From: Uranotaenia lowii
Taxonomy: Eukaryota > Arthropoda > Insecta > Diptera > Culicidae
Direction of reading: 5' to 3'
Assembly (NCBI RefSeq): GCF_029784155.1
Contig: NW_026598500.1
Span: 1 to 64,000, forward strand
DNA: 64,000 bases
Position numbers and translations under genes: made by a program. A model generated the notes under the pieces. The model ran no database searches and was not told the DNA's origin. It saw only the letters and a program-made list of their open reading frames with translations. Positions 63,426 to 64,000 of the stretch are shown piece after piece; position 1 is the stretch's first letter; each line of letters begins with the position of its first letter.

Positions 63426-64000
63426 TATTATTTTTTTTTAATCATAGGTTTGTTTATTAAGGCATTTTACTTATAAAGTTTCATTTTGCCGAGTGTATCA
63501 CTTTATTAATCTATGTTAAAAGAATGGGGAGCCGTAATAGTCGCGGCGACTCAACTGTTAGTTGTATACTAATTTGGGGAAGGGAAGAGGAGCATTTAGG
63601 GTTCACTATTGAAAACGTTTTTCCATCTGGGCTCGGTGGTGGCTTCCTGTGAGCATTGTGTTATAATTAATTCTAAAATCAATACTCCGTAACTCAGATT
63701 AACACCAGCAAATAAAATATTCCAATTTTTTGTTTATTCATATAGAACGACAATTCTTACAAAATAAAAGTAATTTAAAAAGAATCAATTTCAAACAAAC
63801 GTATGCGGAAGAAAACAGTCAAAAAATTTTTTTTAACCATCAGATATATTTTTAAACTTTAGGTTCTATGGAACGATTCATCCAATAGGATGAAAATCCC
63901 CGAAAAAAAAAATCATCCCTAGGTTATTTTATTTGAAAAAAAGCTCAATTATTGTTTTTTCCACGAATTAAAAATTAAATCTGTTATAAAAGAGCCTTCA
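63426..64000. other. AT-rich DNA at the window end
   Basis: No gene recognised. A GC-richer patch at 63525-63650 has no clear coding frame. Confidence 0.4.

Overview
The window is nuclear DNA from an insect, most likely a dipteran and probably a mosquito-like fly. The evidence is intron-containing SPF45 and RNF123/KPC1 genes with short (about 60-280 bp) GT-AG introns, insect-type 5S rRNA genes, a DD37E mariner-like transposon of a kind known from mosquitoes, RTE and Jockey-like LINEs, a BEL/Pao retrotransposon and many small inverted-repeat elements. I cannot name the species.

Layout. 1-4237: repeats, namely an internally deleted LINE, a relic of a Harbinger-like element, and a 2 kb foldback with arms of about 0.9 kb, whose right arm carries a 228 bp inverted-repeat insertion. 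4238-5642: the splicing factor SPF45 (RBM17), + strand, 4 exons, 401 aa. 6088-11210: the ubiquitin ligase RNF123/KPC1, - strand, 11 exons, about 1390 aa, tail to tail with SPF45. 11658-11729: tRNA-Gln(TTG). About 12294-21823: a 5S rDNA array with a unit of about 468 bp (three full genes and one truncated, all on -), split by an 8-bp-TSD inverted-repeat element and by a 7.4 kb BEL/Pao element with a 5-bp TSD. 22327-22826: a 500-N assembly gap. 22827 to about 38760: a 15.9 kb satellite of the 9-bp unit ACAAAAATG/ACAAAAATT, with a higher-order periodicity of about 4.36 kb. 38.8-42.4 kb: intergenic or intronic DNA with a SINE-like piece and a 79-bp minisatellite. 42419-42888: the 3'-terminal exon of an unidentified acidic, Gly/Ser-rich protein, + strand, whose upstream exons are not visible. 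43.4-64 kb: gene-poor DNA with a broken DD37E transposon, a foldback, two RTE-clade fragments in opposite orientation, a hAT-like insertion, two TTA-flanked Harbinger-like elements and a 43-bp perfect hairpin.

Two complete protein genes act in separate housekeeping pathways (3' splice-site choice; ubiquitin-dependent turnover). The rest is Pol III genes and mobile or satellite DNA. Several insertions can be ordered in time, because the empty site is present in a neighbouring 5S repeat or in the other foldback arm. The very long 'ORFs' across 22.8-38.7 kb are artefacts: a 9-bp repeat leaves five of six frames free of stops.
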